Origin: Mytilus californianus
Taxonomy: Eukaryota > Mollusca > Bivalvia > Mytilida > Mytilidae
NCBI RefSeq assembly: GCF_021869535.1
Contig: NW_026262690.1
Location: 17,633,001-17,697,000 of the forward strand
Length of the DNA stretch: 64,000 nt
Reading direction: 5' to 3'
Numbering within the stretch: the stretch's first letter is position 1; each line of letters begins with the position of its first letter. The translations under genes were made by a program, and so were the position numbers. Under the pieces are notes generated by a model, which had not been told where the DNA came from, searched no databases, and saw only the letters and a program-made list of their open reading frames with translations. Positions 1 through 12,830 of the stretch are shown here, one piece after another.

Positions 1-529
1 TGCTATGCAATGTCTAAATAGCGACAGTGGAAACAATGAATGGTACGATTAACAGAAGTCCCGCCATTATTGTATGCGATACGACGAGATAAATTATTTT
101 CGTTCGAGCTAAAAAAAAAATATATTAGCAGTTCGCAAGATCACTTTATCCGGATATATGATTTTGACTTAGAGTTAGACAATGTTAGCTATTCTTACTA
201 GTGCCACATGCTTAGCGTAAATGAATGGACTATCCCTTTAGATTAAAAACATTCTATGAAGTTCCGATGAGAAAAAAAACCTTACGGTAATTTATCATCT
301 CCAAACTGATCAAGACAGCGTGTTCTGGTACTAGTATGCATGCATCATCAGACAAGAGAATCTATTCTGTCGATACTGTGTACTTACATTTTGGTAATGC
401 ACAAGCTCATGCGTTTCTTAGACTGTTTACGACGTCTTTACACTAAATCCGTTGGATGTGTACCGATTGATACTTTGGTCTGGGAGAATATGAAGTAATA
501 AAAGTTGCAATTGGCTTTAAGCTAGCTTT

Positions 530-1003
530 CAGTCAATGCAAGAACTCTTATTTCGTTGCTTTGTGTCTTTTGCTTGTATGTTTGTTGTTTTTGTGCCTCG
601 TACTGATATTTTGAGTGAAGCCAATGGCAACTGATTTTTACAGTTTGTTCTTATGTTTTGCTGTTACACATCTGCTCCAAGCAGGTTAGGGAAGAGTTGG
701 GTGCTAACAAACATGTTTAACCCCTCCACATTCTTTAAGTGCCTGTCCCAAGTCAGGAGCCTGTAGTTCAATGGTTGTCTTTGGTTCATGTTTGTCATAT
801 TTGTGTTTCGTAAATTGATTTGTTTTAAAATAGGCCTTAGTTTTCTCGTTTGAATTGTTTTACATTTTTCATGTCGGGGCATTTTATAGCCGACTATACG
901 GTATGGGTTTGTTGATGATCGTACGGTGACCTATAATTGCTTATATTCAACTCTGGTGGATAATTGTCTCGTTGGCAATCATACCACATCTCCTTATTTT
1001 CAT
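530..1003 (+). mobile_element. Family-A retroelement (SINE-like or truncated RT element)
   Basis: About 475 bp with CTGTCCCAAGTCAGG at about 743 and the terminal GTTGGCAATCATACCACATC near 972. Other family-A copies in this window are listed separately. It contains no intact ORF of its own. Confidence 0.7.
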
Positions 1004-3339
1004 ATTGTTACGATCTAGAATATAACACAACGGATATATTTAGACTTAGCTAGGAAATCGATCCCAACACATTCCCAGGTAAGACCCCATAGACCCCCTC
1101 TCGCTTCATATTCGCAAATGCATTTTAACATTATAGATACAAAGATGGTTATTTTTTTACAAGTAAGGCCCGTAGCCTTATTACTAGTATATTGGATGTT
1201 AAGTTATTTTTGCCTAACGATCCGATCGCGATGCATAACCACCGTTATTTATTATTTAACGCTCGTTTTTCCTGATATACCGAATGACTGCCGTGGTTAT
1301 TTGGAATGAAAACCTGTCGGCAGGACAAAATCAAAGTAACGCCGTGACGGCGCGACAATACAAAATAGTGCCTTGAACTTTTTCATGTCTTTTATACATC
1401 ACTCAAACTTAAATGATTCATTAGATAGCAAGAACAAATCATGCACACGCAGGCGACCCCCTAATATTTCCATATCATGAATTTGGTAATATTCAAAGCA
1501 GTAATCTGCACTTTTAAAGCAAATCTCTTGGGTAGGAACTTCCGAGAAATTGCCATTCAAATTGAAAAAAAGTTTTTTTTTATTCGCCACTGATTGTTTC
1601 TCTTGAAATGTAAAATTTAAAGCTATATAACTATTTTTTTCAATATTCAAATGCAACTTAAAGATTTTTACATGCATACAAAATTTATTGAAAATCGGAA
1701 ATAAAACTTAATTACGCATACTTCGCTTCAACGTACGAAAGTTACAGAACAATTGAACATTTATAGGTATAATTAGGCTGCTTTGTCAACGACTCCTTGT
1801 GCCAATTTTACCATCTGTCAAATTAGCTGTAAAACTTTAAATAGTCGAAAGTCTTATAATGATTTCCATTTCTACCTGATATATGGTTTATTTCATTATA
1901 CGGGTAACATTGACCTACAGTAAATGTTAATTAGGCCGATCATTTATTTTATACAAATAATGATGACAAAGCAATCATTATTACGCTTAATACAATCTAA
2001 TGATGGATATAAACTCTAAATTCAGCCAAAGATACATTAAATTTTATAACTGTTTGATTTCTTTTCATTGGTTCCATAAATCACCGATATACAAAAATGT
2101 TGAAATCTACGAGGTAATGAATAAATAATGCTAAAATTGCGTATAAATTTAAAAGTAAACACATCAAATTGCACGAATGATATGCAATGAATTCATTATT
2201 ATACATACATGTGTAAGACTAAACTTAAACTAAAAACCAGCCTTTTTCTTATCAAGACCAGTTATTATAAACAATTGCATCTTTTTTTGGAAAAAGCATG
2301 ACAATGTTCTGTAGAAGTTATATATATAAAATGTATATGTTATCGCTACTCTCCTAGGCGACTAGCTGATGAATCACTAATGCATTATTAAAAAAGTGAA
2401 GCATAAGAACATGGTAATCTGACTCATTAGTGGTGCTCGAATCAAAACAGCTGAAATGCCGAGCACATATGGAAGTTGATGAGCATTGGCCACCAAAAGT
2501 TTTTAAAATGTGCCAAATCTGGTTATGGCCATCTTTACATGGATAGGAAAACGTAGATATAAAAAGTTTTGTGAACATTAAATTTAAAAAAAATGACGTA
2601 TCAATGATATGTCGTGTCAACACAAGAGTACCATTAAACTACTAGGCTGGTGAAATCCTCGGGGACGATACGTAGAACAGCAGTGGCATCAATGATTTTA
2701 TATTTTCATATGATAAAAAGGGAACCTGTATGTCCAGTTCAGCAAGCGCAGACTAAAGTGAGCCCATTGGTAAACATTTGAGGCAAATAGTTTACATTAC
2801 TTTTCTAAATTGGTATGCTGTCTTCAAAACGGTTCTTTTTATGCTGACTGATTGTTTATAAGCAAACATCAGCTTTTAATTAATTACTTAAGATAACTAC
2901 ACATTAATCACTAAGAAAAATAATGATCTTTACACTTACAAGAGATGTTTATAGAATACCATTGAAGTAGATCGAGAGTAAAGCATTCTAAGTGCTGATT
3001 TTGATACGATATATTAGATAATAAATTGTAACAAATGTATGGTATGGCCAATATAAACACAACAACACTTTATCTCATGGATTATTTGCAGCAAAAACTG
3101 AACGAGGGAAACACTTAATTATACATTCTATCATTGATTTACTATGCAAATTAAGATCACTGCAGGTAGGGATTATTTTTATATTTTACCTGAATGTTAT
3201 AACTTTTTAAAATGGCATGTAAAAGATGTTTCCTTTTTTCAGTAAAGAAGTAATATGTATTACATCTTTTCGCACCATTTCACAACCAATTTTTTGGATA
3301 AGGGACATATAGAATAATTTTATGTACATTGTAGCCTAA
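1004..3339. other. AT-rich intergenic DNA, no supported gene
   Basis: No splice-bounded or homologous coding sequence is recognisable. A short stretch at 2636-2700 (GGCTGGTGAAATCCTCGGGG, GCAGTGGCATCAATG) resembles a dispersed bivalve repeat I remember, which I cannot verify here. Confidence 0.5.
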
Positions 3340-3596
3340 AGTGATTGCTGCTGGTTGCTGTTTGCCATTACGGACTTTCGTCTAATTTATGTTATTGACT
3401 TAAGTCAGGTTGCTGTTTTTTCTTCTTTTTAATTGTTTAATATTCCTGTGATCCCGGAGCCTTTTATAGCTTACTGTACGGTAAAGGTTTAGTTTATTTT
3501 TCGAGTTTTTGAAGACCGTACGTTGACCTGTAGTTGTTTTTTGGTCTTTGTTGGATAGTGATTGACAATCATACCACATCACTTTATAAACAGCAT
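3340..3596 (+). mobile_element. Family-A retroelement, truncated and diverged
   Basis: CCTTTTATAGCTTACTGTACGG, GACCGTACGTTGACCTGTAG and GACAATCATACCACATCAC follow each other in family-A order. The 5' half is missing or too diverged to see. Confidence 0.6.
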
Positions 3597-3727
3597 TTCA
3601 TGATTTGCTTTTAAAAAAAACATCATTTTTTGTACCTAAACCCATTAGCGTTATAGGTATATGAATTGTTTAATATTAACCGCAGAACTGCGCCAATTCA
3701 ATTGTATATTGGGCATAATATACTTTG

Positions 3728-3976
3728 TTCCTCAACTATATTACATATGCATGGGCAAAGTAAATTCCTGCGGGTAAACTGCTTTCTGTTCTTTCCTCAA
3801 CTATATTACATATGCATGGGCAAAGTAAATTCCCGCGGCTAAACTGCTTTCTTTTCTTTCCTCAAGTATATTACGTAAATTCCTGCGGGTAAACTGCTTT
3901 TTTTTCTTTCCTCATCTATATTACATATTCATGGGCAAAGTAAATTCCTACGGATAAACTGTTTTCTTTTTTTATC
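3728..3976 (+). repeat. Tandem repeat, about 64-bp unit, four copies
   Basis: Each unit carries TCCTCAACTATATTACATAT and GGGCAAAGTAAATTCC. The third unit has an internal deletion of about 17 bp. Confidence 0.85.
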
Positions 3977-4149
3977 AGTATTATCTGTTTGAAGTTTGAA
4001 CTAGCTTTGATTTTTAGCACCTAATTCTGCACTTTTTTCATGTTATCGCTTCTATGAATATACCACCTTTACACTCATATTTTCTTTTATTCCAACCTAT
4101 TGAACTTAATTCAACCATTTCTACCAATATAAATAAGAAGATGTCGTAC

Positions 4150-4735
4150 GTATGTACAAGTAATATACTAAAAGACGTCTACTAAGTATTCACAAATTAT
4201 CTACTAGCTATTCTAAATCTTGATCTAAGTGTTCACAAGTAATATAATAAGTGTTCAATAAGTATTCACCAAGTATTCACAAGACTTAGTATTTAAATAA
4301 GTGCATGTTTGCAAGTGATTTACTTAGTAGTCAATCGTAATCTACTAAGTATTTACAAGTAAATCTACTACGTATTCACAATTATCCTACCAAATATTCA
4401 CAAGACTTAGTATTTAAATAAGTGTTTGCAAGTGATTTATTTAGTAGTCACTCGTAATCTACTAAGTATTTACAAGTAAATCTACTACGTATTCACAAGT
4501 ATCCTACGAAGTATTCACATGTATCCTACACAGTATTCACACGTTAACGTCTGCGTATTCACTAAGTATTCACAAGTAATATATTTAGTATTCACAATTA
4601 ATCTAAGTATTCATAAATAATATTCAAAGTATTCACAAATAGTTTTTTAAGTATTTACAAGTAATCTACTAATTATTCACGCGTAAATTACTTAGCATTC
4701 ACTAAGTATTCATAAGTATTCCCCTGTCTTATCTT
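4150..4735 (+). repeat. Degenerate short-period tandem array (ACTAAGTATTCACAAGTAAT)
   Basis: AAGTATTCACAAGTAATCTA-like words recur throughout at roughly 20-22 bp with many indels. A larger duplication is visible between 4279-4390 and 4402-4510 (GACTTAGTATTTAAATAAGTG in both). Confidence 0.8.
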
Positions 4736-4852
4736 TGAAGATTGTACAAAGTGTAGGTTGCTCTCTAGATGGTTTTTGTTGTTTGTCGTTGTGTTGTTAC
4801 GTTGCTGTCTAATTGACTTCTGTATACCCACATCTCTCTTTTATCTTACAAT

Positions 4853-7800
4853 AAACTTAGTAATATTAATTACTTATTAATAAAAAAAAAACAGTAAATA
4901 TTACTAATTTGGAATTTTTCTCTTCATATACAACATAATAATAACTATTCATTATATATTATATTGTCCCAAATTGATTGTAAATTATATAATAACATAA
5001 TAAAAATATACATTATACAGTTAATACCCATCCACTATAATTCTAAATATGTGTCTCATATGCCAACTCATATTTAGAATCTATATTTTCACTTATATAA
5101 TTGTAACTATAGAATTTACTAAATTTGCTTTTCTATAATTAAAATTTTCCATTAATACATACATACACAGTAATAAAATGAATTTAACATTTATACGGAT
5201 AAAATCATCTTGTGACTTCGGTTTTTAATGCTCTTTAAAATCGTATTTGACTTGTCCTTCCAACTGCACTGATGAGTTTTATTGGCATACCGAATTATAA
5301 TCCTGGTATTTTTTATGAGTTTAAGTGGTAGTAAAATTCAAAGATTACAGAAAATTGATAAAATTGTGTCTCAAAACCTTAAAAAAAAACTTTTATCTCA
5401 TAAAAATATTAAAAAAATCCTTTTTCCTAAAATACTATTAGGCTGAATGTCATGACATTTCGTAATTGACACAATTGATGGTTAAAAGATATCATAATAA
5501 CCGACACAATTGATGATTAAAAGATATCACAATAAACGTTGCTGTGTGTTTCCAACAGTTTATTATATTATCTAAGGTAGCAATACACAGTTAGGAAAAA
5601 AACTTAAAATTGACACTCATGATTTTTAACCACTCTCTTTCCCTTCTTTTCTAACAAATAAGGCTTAATATTTGTGTTATGCATGTGCATATTTATGGAA
5701 AGAGCATCTTCCATAGATTTGATTTCCAATAGTTATAATGTTGAAATATAATCTGTTTTTGGTGTAACCATGGCAACAATCTGCATCTATTTGATACAAA
5801 ATATTGCAAAATGGGGGGTGAAAGTTCACAAAAGTCTCCAAAATTTGGTCCAAAGGAGAATTTCAATCCATTAGAGTTTTAGTATACCTTTCCTGAAACC
5901 ATAGACATTCACTATCAAGAGGTCCAAAAAAAAAATCATATGCATTTCTGATCGTTTTTCCATAAAATTGAATTGAAAAGATCGAGGGTCAAATCTTTGT
6001 TGAAAACACTACAATAATTTCTGGACCTATGGGCGGTACGGGTGTGAAAATACGGACTGTCAAACAGAAAAATGGCCTAAATAACATGCTAAAAACAATC
6101 TAGATTTTTTGCCCCCAGCTTCAATTATTGCTGTAGTGATGCAGATTTGTTTGCATCCAGCTTCAATTATTGCTGTAGTGATGCAGATTTGTTTGAATAT
6201 GATATTTTGTACTTTATCATATGTTGCGGTTCATGAAAGAAAATCTTTGAATAAGTATGAATATATTAAGGAGATGTAGGATAAGTCAATGAGACAGAAA
6301 CCCGACGACACAAATAACCATTTTGTTCATTGTTAAAGGCATAACGGTGACCTATAATTGTTTACATCCTCGTCCTTTGGTCTCTGGTTGATATTGATCA
6401 TATTGTCATACCGACAATCATATCATATTTCCGTGAAGATATATTACAGAAACATCTTGTTATTAATAAGATAATTCTGTAAAATCTTAGGAATTGTTGT
6501 TTCAAATGTTGTTTTAAAGATTAGAAAGTAATAAATATAAAGTTGACCTTAGATGGATTTGGCTACTAGTTAGTTTATGTCCTTTTTGGTCCTTTAGCTC
6601 TTCAATTGTTTCGGTTTCTAATACATCATTGTCTTTCAAATATTTGGCTTGGAGCGTTCCTGATTAAGATAAATCCACAAAAGCGCTTCGGACGCATGAA
6701 ATTTATAACGTGTTGGGCTTTTTTTTTTTTTTTTTTTTTTTTTTTATAGAGAGATGTGACAAGATTGCTGATGAGATAATTATCCATCTAAGTCAATCTG
6801 TCGCTCGTGGTAAAATATTTAGCATAAAGGGCCAACCCGTGGTAAAATCAGTATAAATTCAAAAGACAAATGTATTTCAAATAAATGATTAACTTTAAAT
6901 CTCTCGTCTTTAATTGAACAAAAAAGATTTTTTTCGTTTTGGTGTACGTGTTGACGAAATATAGTACTTTATTAATTAATACATCGCCCACACATTAAAA
7001 TTAATGAAAACTTTCGCTGTTTCCTGTTGACGCTTATAATTCAGAAGTTTTCTTTCTTCTTTTTGATAACAGGTCGTCCTCGTTAATTAAAGCAATAACT
7101 CAATAAATCTATAAAGTCTTACGATGGATCATAGTATTATTAACTGGGTACTAAGGTTTGATGTTTTCGGTTAAAGTAATTTCAAAGGCTTAAGGTCTTA
7201 ATATCTAACTTATGTTTTTAATTCCTTCATCAATTATTCATTTGATAGGCGTGACATTGTCCAATATCATATAATGATTAACTTCTGTAAATAATTGTAT
7301 GGTATTCTCAAATATGGTTTCTACAATACTATGAAAACACATGCAGTTAGAGTTGACGTTACATTTGTATACACATTCAACGTCGTAGAGGTCGCAAACA
7401 CGAGCCTTGAAAAAGTGTTACTCAAAATATATATGTAAGATACCAATTTTGCTGTGGCGTATGCATACACGCTAGGGAATATATGTATGATGGGAGATGT
7501 GGGGTATACATCATTGAGAGAGCAACCATAGGACATCTACACTACAGGGATCATGTATAAGTTTGATATGTGATGTCAAAACATTTGATATAAACATTCG
7601 AATGTACACTTTAGTATCGTACTTATGGTGATTTACTTGCACGCTTCATACTGGTGTACACTTCTTTTTAAATTGATAATTTTCTTGTGTATTGTCGTTC
7701 AGTTTTTGTCCTAGTATGCATTTATTGTATGTCAATTACATCAAGTTGAAGGAGATTATTTCCTGTGTAAATATGTAATGAATATTTCCAATTATTTTCT

Positions 7801-8198
7801 AGATTGGGAAATTCGAGAGACCGTCTGCAGTTAACATCTTAATAGTGTTACAACCATAACAAGCGGTCCCGTGGTTATCTGAATGATAAACTGGAAATCG
7901 GATACAACTTTGTGATCGAATAATGTCAGTATAGCTTCTAATGGCATTGACGGATCTACTGTTTTCAATAAATATACAATTTTGATAAACGGTAAAACAA
8001 AACAAAACTAATTGTGCTCCTTATATTCGGAAGACTCAGCGATAAACCGTTCATATACTTCCAATGATTATCTCTGGATCTAACACTAGAAGAGAACTCA
8101 AAATACAGTAATAGGACTGTCAGTGAAATGAGACATTTACAATTGTTACAGTATACTATAGAAAATGAAAACTTGAACTTAAAACAACTAGAAACATC
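4853..8198. other. Intergenic DNA with repeat fragments, no supported gene
   Basis: It holds a two-copy tandem at 5466-5535 (ACACAATTGATG words), a two-copy 43-bp tandem at 6115-6195 (CAGCTTCAATTATTGCTGTA), a family-A tail at 6300-6430, a dispersed repeat at 6560-6716 ending in a long T run, and a repeat end near 5260-5310 (ATAATCCTGGTATT). Remaining sequence is AT-rich with no recognised coding potential. Confidence 0.6.
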
Positions 8199-8240
8199 AA
8201 CCATTGGCAATCATACCATACCTCCTAATTTTTTTCATAT
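8199..8240 (+). repeat. Remnant of family-A retroelement tail just upstream of the GPCR start
   Basis: The sequence contains CATTGGCAATCATACCA followed by a T-rich run, matching the 3' end of the family-A repeats elsewhere in this window. It ends about 15 bp before the GPCR ATG, so the 5' leader of the receptor, or the end of its promoter, is partly transposon-derived. Confidence 0.6.
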
Positions 8241-8253
8241 GAGGTAAGAAGAA

Positions 8254-9348
8254 ATGGCTGAAAATTCTACACTGTCTATAAAAGATTTTCCGAATTATAT
8301 TGCATCCGTCAATATCTGGAAATATTTGTCACCATGTCTGATCATTGTTGGAACATTTGCAAATATTCTGTCCATCATTGTTCTACTACGGAAGTCCATG
8401 CGGAACTCTACAACCATGTTCTATTTAACTATTCTTGCGTTCGGAGACCTTTCTGTTTTATACACTGGACTTTTACGACAATGGCTCCGACATGCTTTTG
8501 ACATTGATTTAAGATCGTTTTCGAATTTTGGATGTAAATTGCATGTATTTCTTGTATATTTTTCTTTAGATTTTAGCACCTGGATTTTGGTTGCTGTGAC
8601 AATTGATCGATGTATATCGGTGTGTTTGCCATTCAAAAGCAAAGACTATTGTACCATGAAACATGCTAAGATAGCAGTTACATCAATTTGCTTTCTGTTA
8701 TGTGCTTTAAATGGCCATTTATTTAAAACAGTTGCTATAGATGGAAACAAAGGATGTTATGGGATATCTAGTTTTATTCTATCCGTTTGGCCATGGATTG
8801 ATTTATGCGCTTTTTGTATTGGCCCATTTGCAGTAATGATGGTATGTAATATTTTTATTATTCGCCAAATTGTGATGTCAAACAAACGTATTGAGAGCCA
8901 TAAAGATCCTGTCAGCCGGAATCTAAAAATAGAGCTGCCAATCCCTTCTACTTCCAGTGCATATCGCAATGGGCATGTTCCCAAGACAAATGGACGTCAC
9001 AGTAAAAATAAACGGCGCTTAAGGAAAATTTCACACGTGACCATAATGCTTTTAACCGTAAACATTGTGTATTTTACATGTACTTTGCCAATAGCTATTT
9101 ATTTGATTGGATACAAATTTTGGGTTCCTGGAGCATCCTCTGAAAGACGGGCAGCTTTAGACCTTGTTTGGGCAATTTCGAATTTCTTACAATATACAAA
9201 CAATACCATTCATTTCTTTATGTATTGTTTGACAAGTCCAAAGTTTAGGAAAGAGTTATTTAACTTGTTTGATGTGAAGCACACGCATGTGGAGTTCGAA
9301 CCTTCCGCAGCTTATCACCAGGATAAAGCAAACGTGACAAAATTCTGA
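8254..9348 (+). CDS. Orphan rhodopsin-family (class A) GPCR, single exon
   Basis: This 364-aa receptor is complete in one uninterrupted frame, with a good start context (purines at -3 and +4). Seven hydrophobic segments are visible at about residues 24-46, 54-76, 95-116, 137-158, 173-205, 261-287 and 301-326. Class A landmarks are N37 in TM1, D65 in TM2 (LAFGD), C94 before TM3 and C168 in loop 2 (likely disulfide), P191 in TM5, and P279 in TM6. The TM3 end reads DRC (118-120) rather than DRY. TM7 has NNTIHFFMY in place of NPxxY, and TM6 has FTCTLP without the usual tryptophan. N4 sits in an NST glycosylation sequon, and loop 3 is basic. The layout resembles invertebrate peptide-receptor-like orphans (FMRFamide or TRH-receptor-like), but the ligand cannot be read from the sequence. 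An AATAAA lies about 100 bp after the stop. It is an intact, probably plasma-membrane receptor. Confidence 0.94.
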   Translation: MAENSTLSIKDFPNYIASVNIWKYLSPCLIIVGTFANILSIIVLLRKSMRNSTTMFYLTILAFGDLSVLYTGLLRQWLRHAFDIDLRSFSNFGCKLHVFLVYFSLDFSTWILVAVTIDRCISVCLPFKSKDYCTMKHAKIAVTSICFLLCALNGHLFKTVAIDGNKGCYGISSFILSVWPWIDLCAFCIGPFAVMMVCNIFIIRQIVMSNKRIESHKDPVSRNLKIELPIPSTSSAYRNGHVPKTNGRHSKNKRRLRKISHVTIMLLTVNIVYFTCTLPIAIYLIGYKFWVPGASSERRAALDLVWAISNFLQYTNNTIHFFMYCLTSPKFRKELFNLFDVKHTHVEFEPSAAYHQDKANVTKF

Positions 9349-9450
9349 TGATAGAGAAGGACATAACAAATATTGAGTAGAATCTTATGTAACGTAAAAT
9401 GTTCAAACATGAACAAAAAAATACCTCATTCATTGTACTTTTGTGATATT

Positions 9451-9456
9451 AATAAA
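9451..9456 (+). promoter_or_regulatory. Polyadenylation signal AATAAA of the GPCR gene
   Basis: A canonical AATAAA lies 103 bp after the GPCR stop codon in AT-rich 3' UTR-like sequence. It is the first canonical hexamer after the stop. Confidence 0.6.
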
Positions 9457-9621
9457 TCTTTTAAATAATAGATAACAGAGCAGTATATAATTCTTTGTTA
9501 ACTACTGAATTCATCGGCATGCATTTTAAGAGTTTTTAAAAAATAAAAAATGCATTCGACTAAATTATTTACAATTCTCACAGGGACCGAAAGCAACAAT
9601 TATTTGTTATTTCATGTAATA

Positions 9622-12300
9622 TAAAAAAAGAAGATGTGGTATGATTGCCAATGAGACAAGTTTCCACCAGACACCAAATGTCTTAGACGTTAATTATAGA
9701 TCACCTTGTAGCCTTCAACAATGAGGAAAACCCATACCGCATAGTAAGCTATTAAAACCCCCGATATGGCAAATGTAAAATAATTCAAACGAGAAAAACT
9801 AACGGCCTGAAATATGTACAAAACAATAAACGAAAAACAAATATGATATACAGCAACAAACGATAACCACTGAATTACAGGTTCCTGACTTGGGACAAGC
9901 ACATGCAGAATGTAGCGGGTAAAACATGTTAACTGGTGCCAAGCCATATTCCTAACCTGGGACAGTGGTGTAACAGTACAACATAAAAACAAACTATAGC
10001 AATCAATTCAAAAGGACTTAACTCATCAAATCTATACAAAGCATAAAAAACAACTAACAAAACAAAAAAAGACACAAAGTACAGATCCGAGAGTACTCGC
10101 AGATACTGAAAGCTAGTTCAAAGCCATATAAACAACTAATAAAAAAATCATGTATCTAAGACTAAAATATAAAACAGTACACATTCAAAATACAATCATT
10201 TTGAATTTAGTGTAAAGATGTCATTTATACAGTCAGAATAAAACACGACCTTGTGCATTGCCAAAATATAGGTTTTGACAAATTGTAGGACCGTGAATAA
10301 CAATAATATTTAGTTGGGTTTAAATCATTGATAACAAAATTTATACCAATAAATACAATATCCAAAGATCTAATTACAGTGTTGAATTGGTTACCTATTA
10401 AAATCGATAAGTTTACTCGGATAGTATCTAAACTTACGGGCTCTCTAAACAACATCACTGTAAAAATTAGGATGTGCTATCCCGTTTGTAATAAGTTTTC
10501 TAAAGGTACAGCCGAAGTTCCAAACCATATCTGGAAATATTTATTTACGATGAGTTTATCTAAATCTAGGAAATGACAGTTATTGCTGTTTATATTTGAG
10601 TTATTTAAAGTAAGTTCCTTTGGTAAATTTCGGCAGTATATTTAGAAATATCTTGATAATCTAAGGAAAAAAACTATCACCAAGTTAACGGTAAGTGTTG
10701 TTGAATTTATCAATTAAATGGAATAAAGACAGGTCTTTACTGAGTTTGGCTATAAACTGTGATTCATAACAGTTCAAGAACAAATATGCTATTAAAGAGG
10801 CACAATAGGTGCCCACAGGAATACCTACAACCTGTCGATAAAATTTATTGCCGAAACGTACATGAATATTTTTAAGGAGAAATTTAACAGCTTTAAATTT
10901 TGATTTTTGATTTTTGATTTTTGGTATTTTAACGCCACTTTTAAGCACCGCTTTTTGGGCTATTTCGTGGCGGTCAGTTTTTATTGGTGGAGGAAGCCGG
11001 AGTGCCCGGAGAAAACCACCGACCTTCGATAGGAAATCTGACAATCCTAGTCTATTAAGATTGGAGTCGAGTGCACCCGCACGAGCGGGGTTCGAACTCA
11101 CAACCTCAGTGTTGACTGGCTAGTGATTACAGTAGTAACTACTTAGACCACTCGGCCACCGAGGCCCCAACAGCTTTAAATCATACCTCCAGTAAGTATA
11201 TCTAGCATATTTACATTTCTCATTAGAGAAGAAGGCTTTATATTAGTTGCAGCAAATGAAGCAATCAGATTGTTCAAACGACCATTTAATTGAATAGGAA
11301 TGTTTGTGGTTGATAAGATTACATGGAAGTGTAGTGCAAAGAGTTGAAAAGTCAAAATTCAACCGAATTAAAAGGACTATCAAATTTTAAAGTATGTAAT
11401 TTATCTAAAACATCCAAAAATTTTTTACACTCCAAAAATAGTTAATTTCACTATTTTCATATGTGTTATTACAAAAGTTGATGATAGGTTCTTTGATTGT
11501 AAATAAGGAACAAAAGCGTTGAAAGTATAGTTGAAGAACACTTACTAGAGGCCGAGATGAAACGATATTTTACGGGTTTTTGTATAGTTTAGGTAACCAA
11601 TACAAAGTAGGGACCTTCGAATGTTCAGGTGATGCCTTAAACTCAGATGTGATAATGTTAATTTAATTGTTTACTATATGACTCTCTGTGGAGCGCAATA
11701 ACCTGAATGTAGAAGAATCTAATATGATATTCTTAAAAACTTCCTTGTAGTATTTACGTCATACATTGTACCACCACCACATTGTGGGCTGCTTTATCTG
11801 ACGGTATGAACACAAACCGCTTTGCGAGTACTTGAGGTTTGTTTCTTATTCTAGAAATAGGCGTATTATGAACTCTTTTTTTATCTAGATTATTTTCAAA
11901 ATGTGATATTCGAATTTCCACAATATTCATACATTTATTTAGATTAGAATCAAGCGATTTTGTTTCGTTGGCAAGATCTGTCATTTGTCCTAATTTTTTG
12001 AAAATATATCGTTTGGTATTAAATCTGGTCTTACTACTGGCACTACAAGCATATTTGGTGAAACCCTTACCATCACTCATTCAACTCTGTAAATATTTTA
12101 TTTTGATATAACACTAAAGGTCCTAAAACATGGGTTCTAGCACAGCACATACACGAATATCTTCTTATATTATCCGTGTTCTCAAAAGATCAAAAGTAAC
12201 ATTAGAATGATTAGATTGACTTACATCTTTTAGCTTATCTGAGCGTTCAAGATGCTGAAAAAAACATCTTAATTAGATTGTAAAGACCTTAGATTCTTCT
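9622..12300 (-). mobile_element. Decayed YxDD reverse-transcriptase element (Penelope-like?), minus strand
   Basis: Reading the minus strand from 12080, pieces of an RT ORF follow in order: AKRFVFIPSDKAAHNVVVV (11800-11860), KFLLKNIHVRFGNKFYRQ then VVGIPVGTYCASLIAYLFLN (10770-10885), a YLDD-like box at the end of a frame near 10687, and IRSLDIVFIGINFVI (10330-10400). Frameshifts and stops separate them, so it is dead. The 3' flank ends in the family-A tail at 9622-9660, linking this RT to the abundant repeat. The arrangement (ADKAxNNVVVV, GIPxGTxCA, YxDD) fits Penelope-like RTs as I remember them; another RT clade is possible. A SINE interrupts it at 10899-11168. Confidence 0.75.
10899..11168 (-). 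mobile_element. tRNA-derived SINE with perfect 13-bp target-site duplication
   Basis: On the minus strand it starts GGGGCCTCGGTGGCCGAGTG (A-box region, class II tRNA-like as in Leu or Ser) and has a B box GAGTTCGAACCCCGC. A conserved-looking central part (GTTTTCTCCGGGCACTCCGG) follows, and it ends in CAAAAAT-type short tandem repeats. AACAGCTTTAAAT flanks both ends (10886-10898 and 11169-11181). The target is the RT ORF of the older element, which becomes continuous again when the insertion is skipped. Confidence 0.92.
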
Positions 12301-12424
12301 GAGGCAATGCAGGTGAGGAAAATCATATATTTGCATTACAACCAAACACGACCTTGTAATGTGATCTGTTAACATGGTTAATACCTGTAAAACTTTGTTC
12401 TCACATTTTTTCAACCAAAGGACT

Positions 12425-12830
12425 GCGTGGGGTATAGAAATAGGGACTTCACTCATCCACTAGTACAACTCGTGCTAGAAGACTTGGGTATAGAAGTAAA
12501 GACTTCACTCACCCAGTAGTACAACTCGTGATAGAAGACTTGGGTATAGAAATAGGGACTTCACTCATCCAGTAGTACAAGTCGTGCTAGAAAACTCGGG
12601 GTATAGAAATGTGGACTTCACCTATCCACTAGTACAAGTCGTGCTGGAAGACTTTGGTATAGAAATAGGGAATTCACCCATCCACTAGTACAACTCGTGA
12701 AAGAAGACTTGGGTATAGAAATAGGGACCTCACCCATCCACTACTAGTACAACTCGTGCTAGAAGACTGGGGTATAGAAATAGGATCTTCATCTATCCAC
12801 TATTACAACTATAGTGCTGGAAAAAGTCCG
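12425..12830 (+). repeat. 57-bp tandem repeat, about seven copies
   Basis: Units carry GGGTATAGAAATAGGGACTT, CACTCATCCA and TAGTACAACTCGTGCTAGAA in order. Copies differ by a few substitutions and small indels. Confidence 0.9.

Noticed and set aside
11080..11168. Functional tRNA gene on the minus strand
   Set aside because: A and B boxes are present, but the sequence between and around them does not close an acceptor stem. TSDs and a repeat tail identify it as a SINE head.
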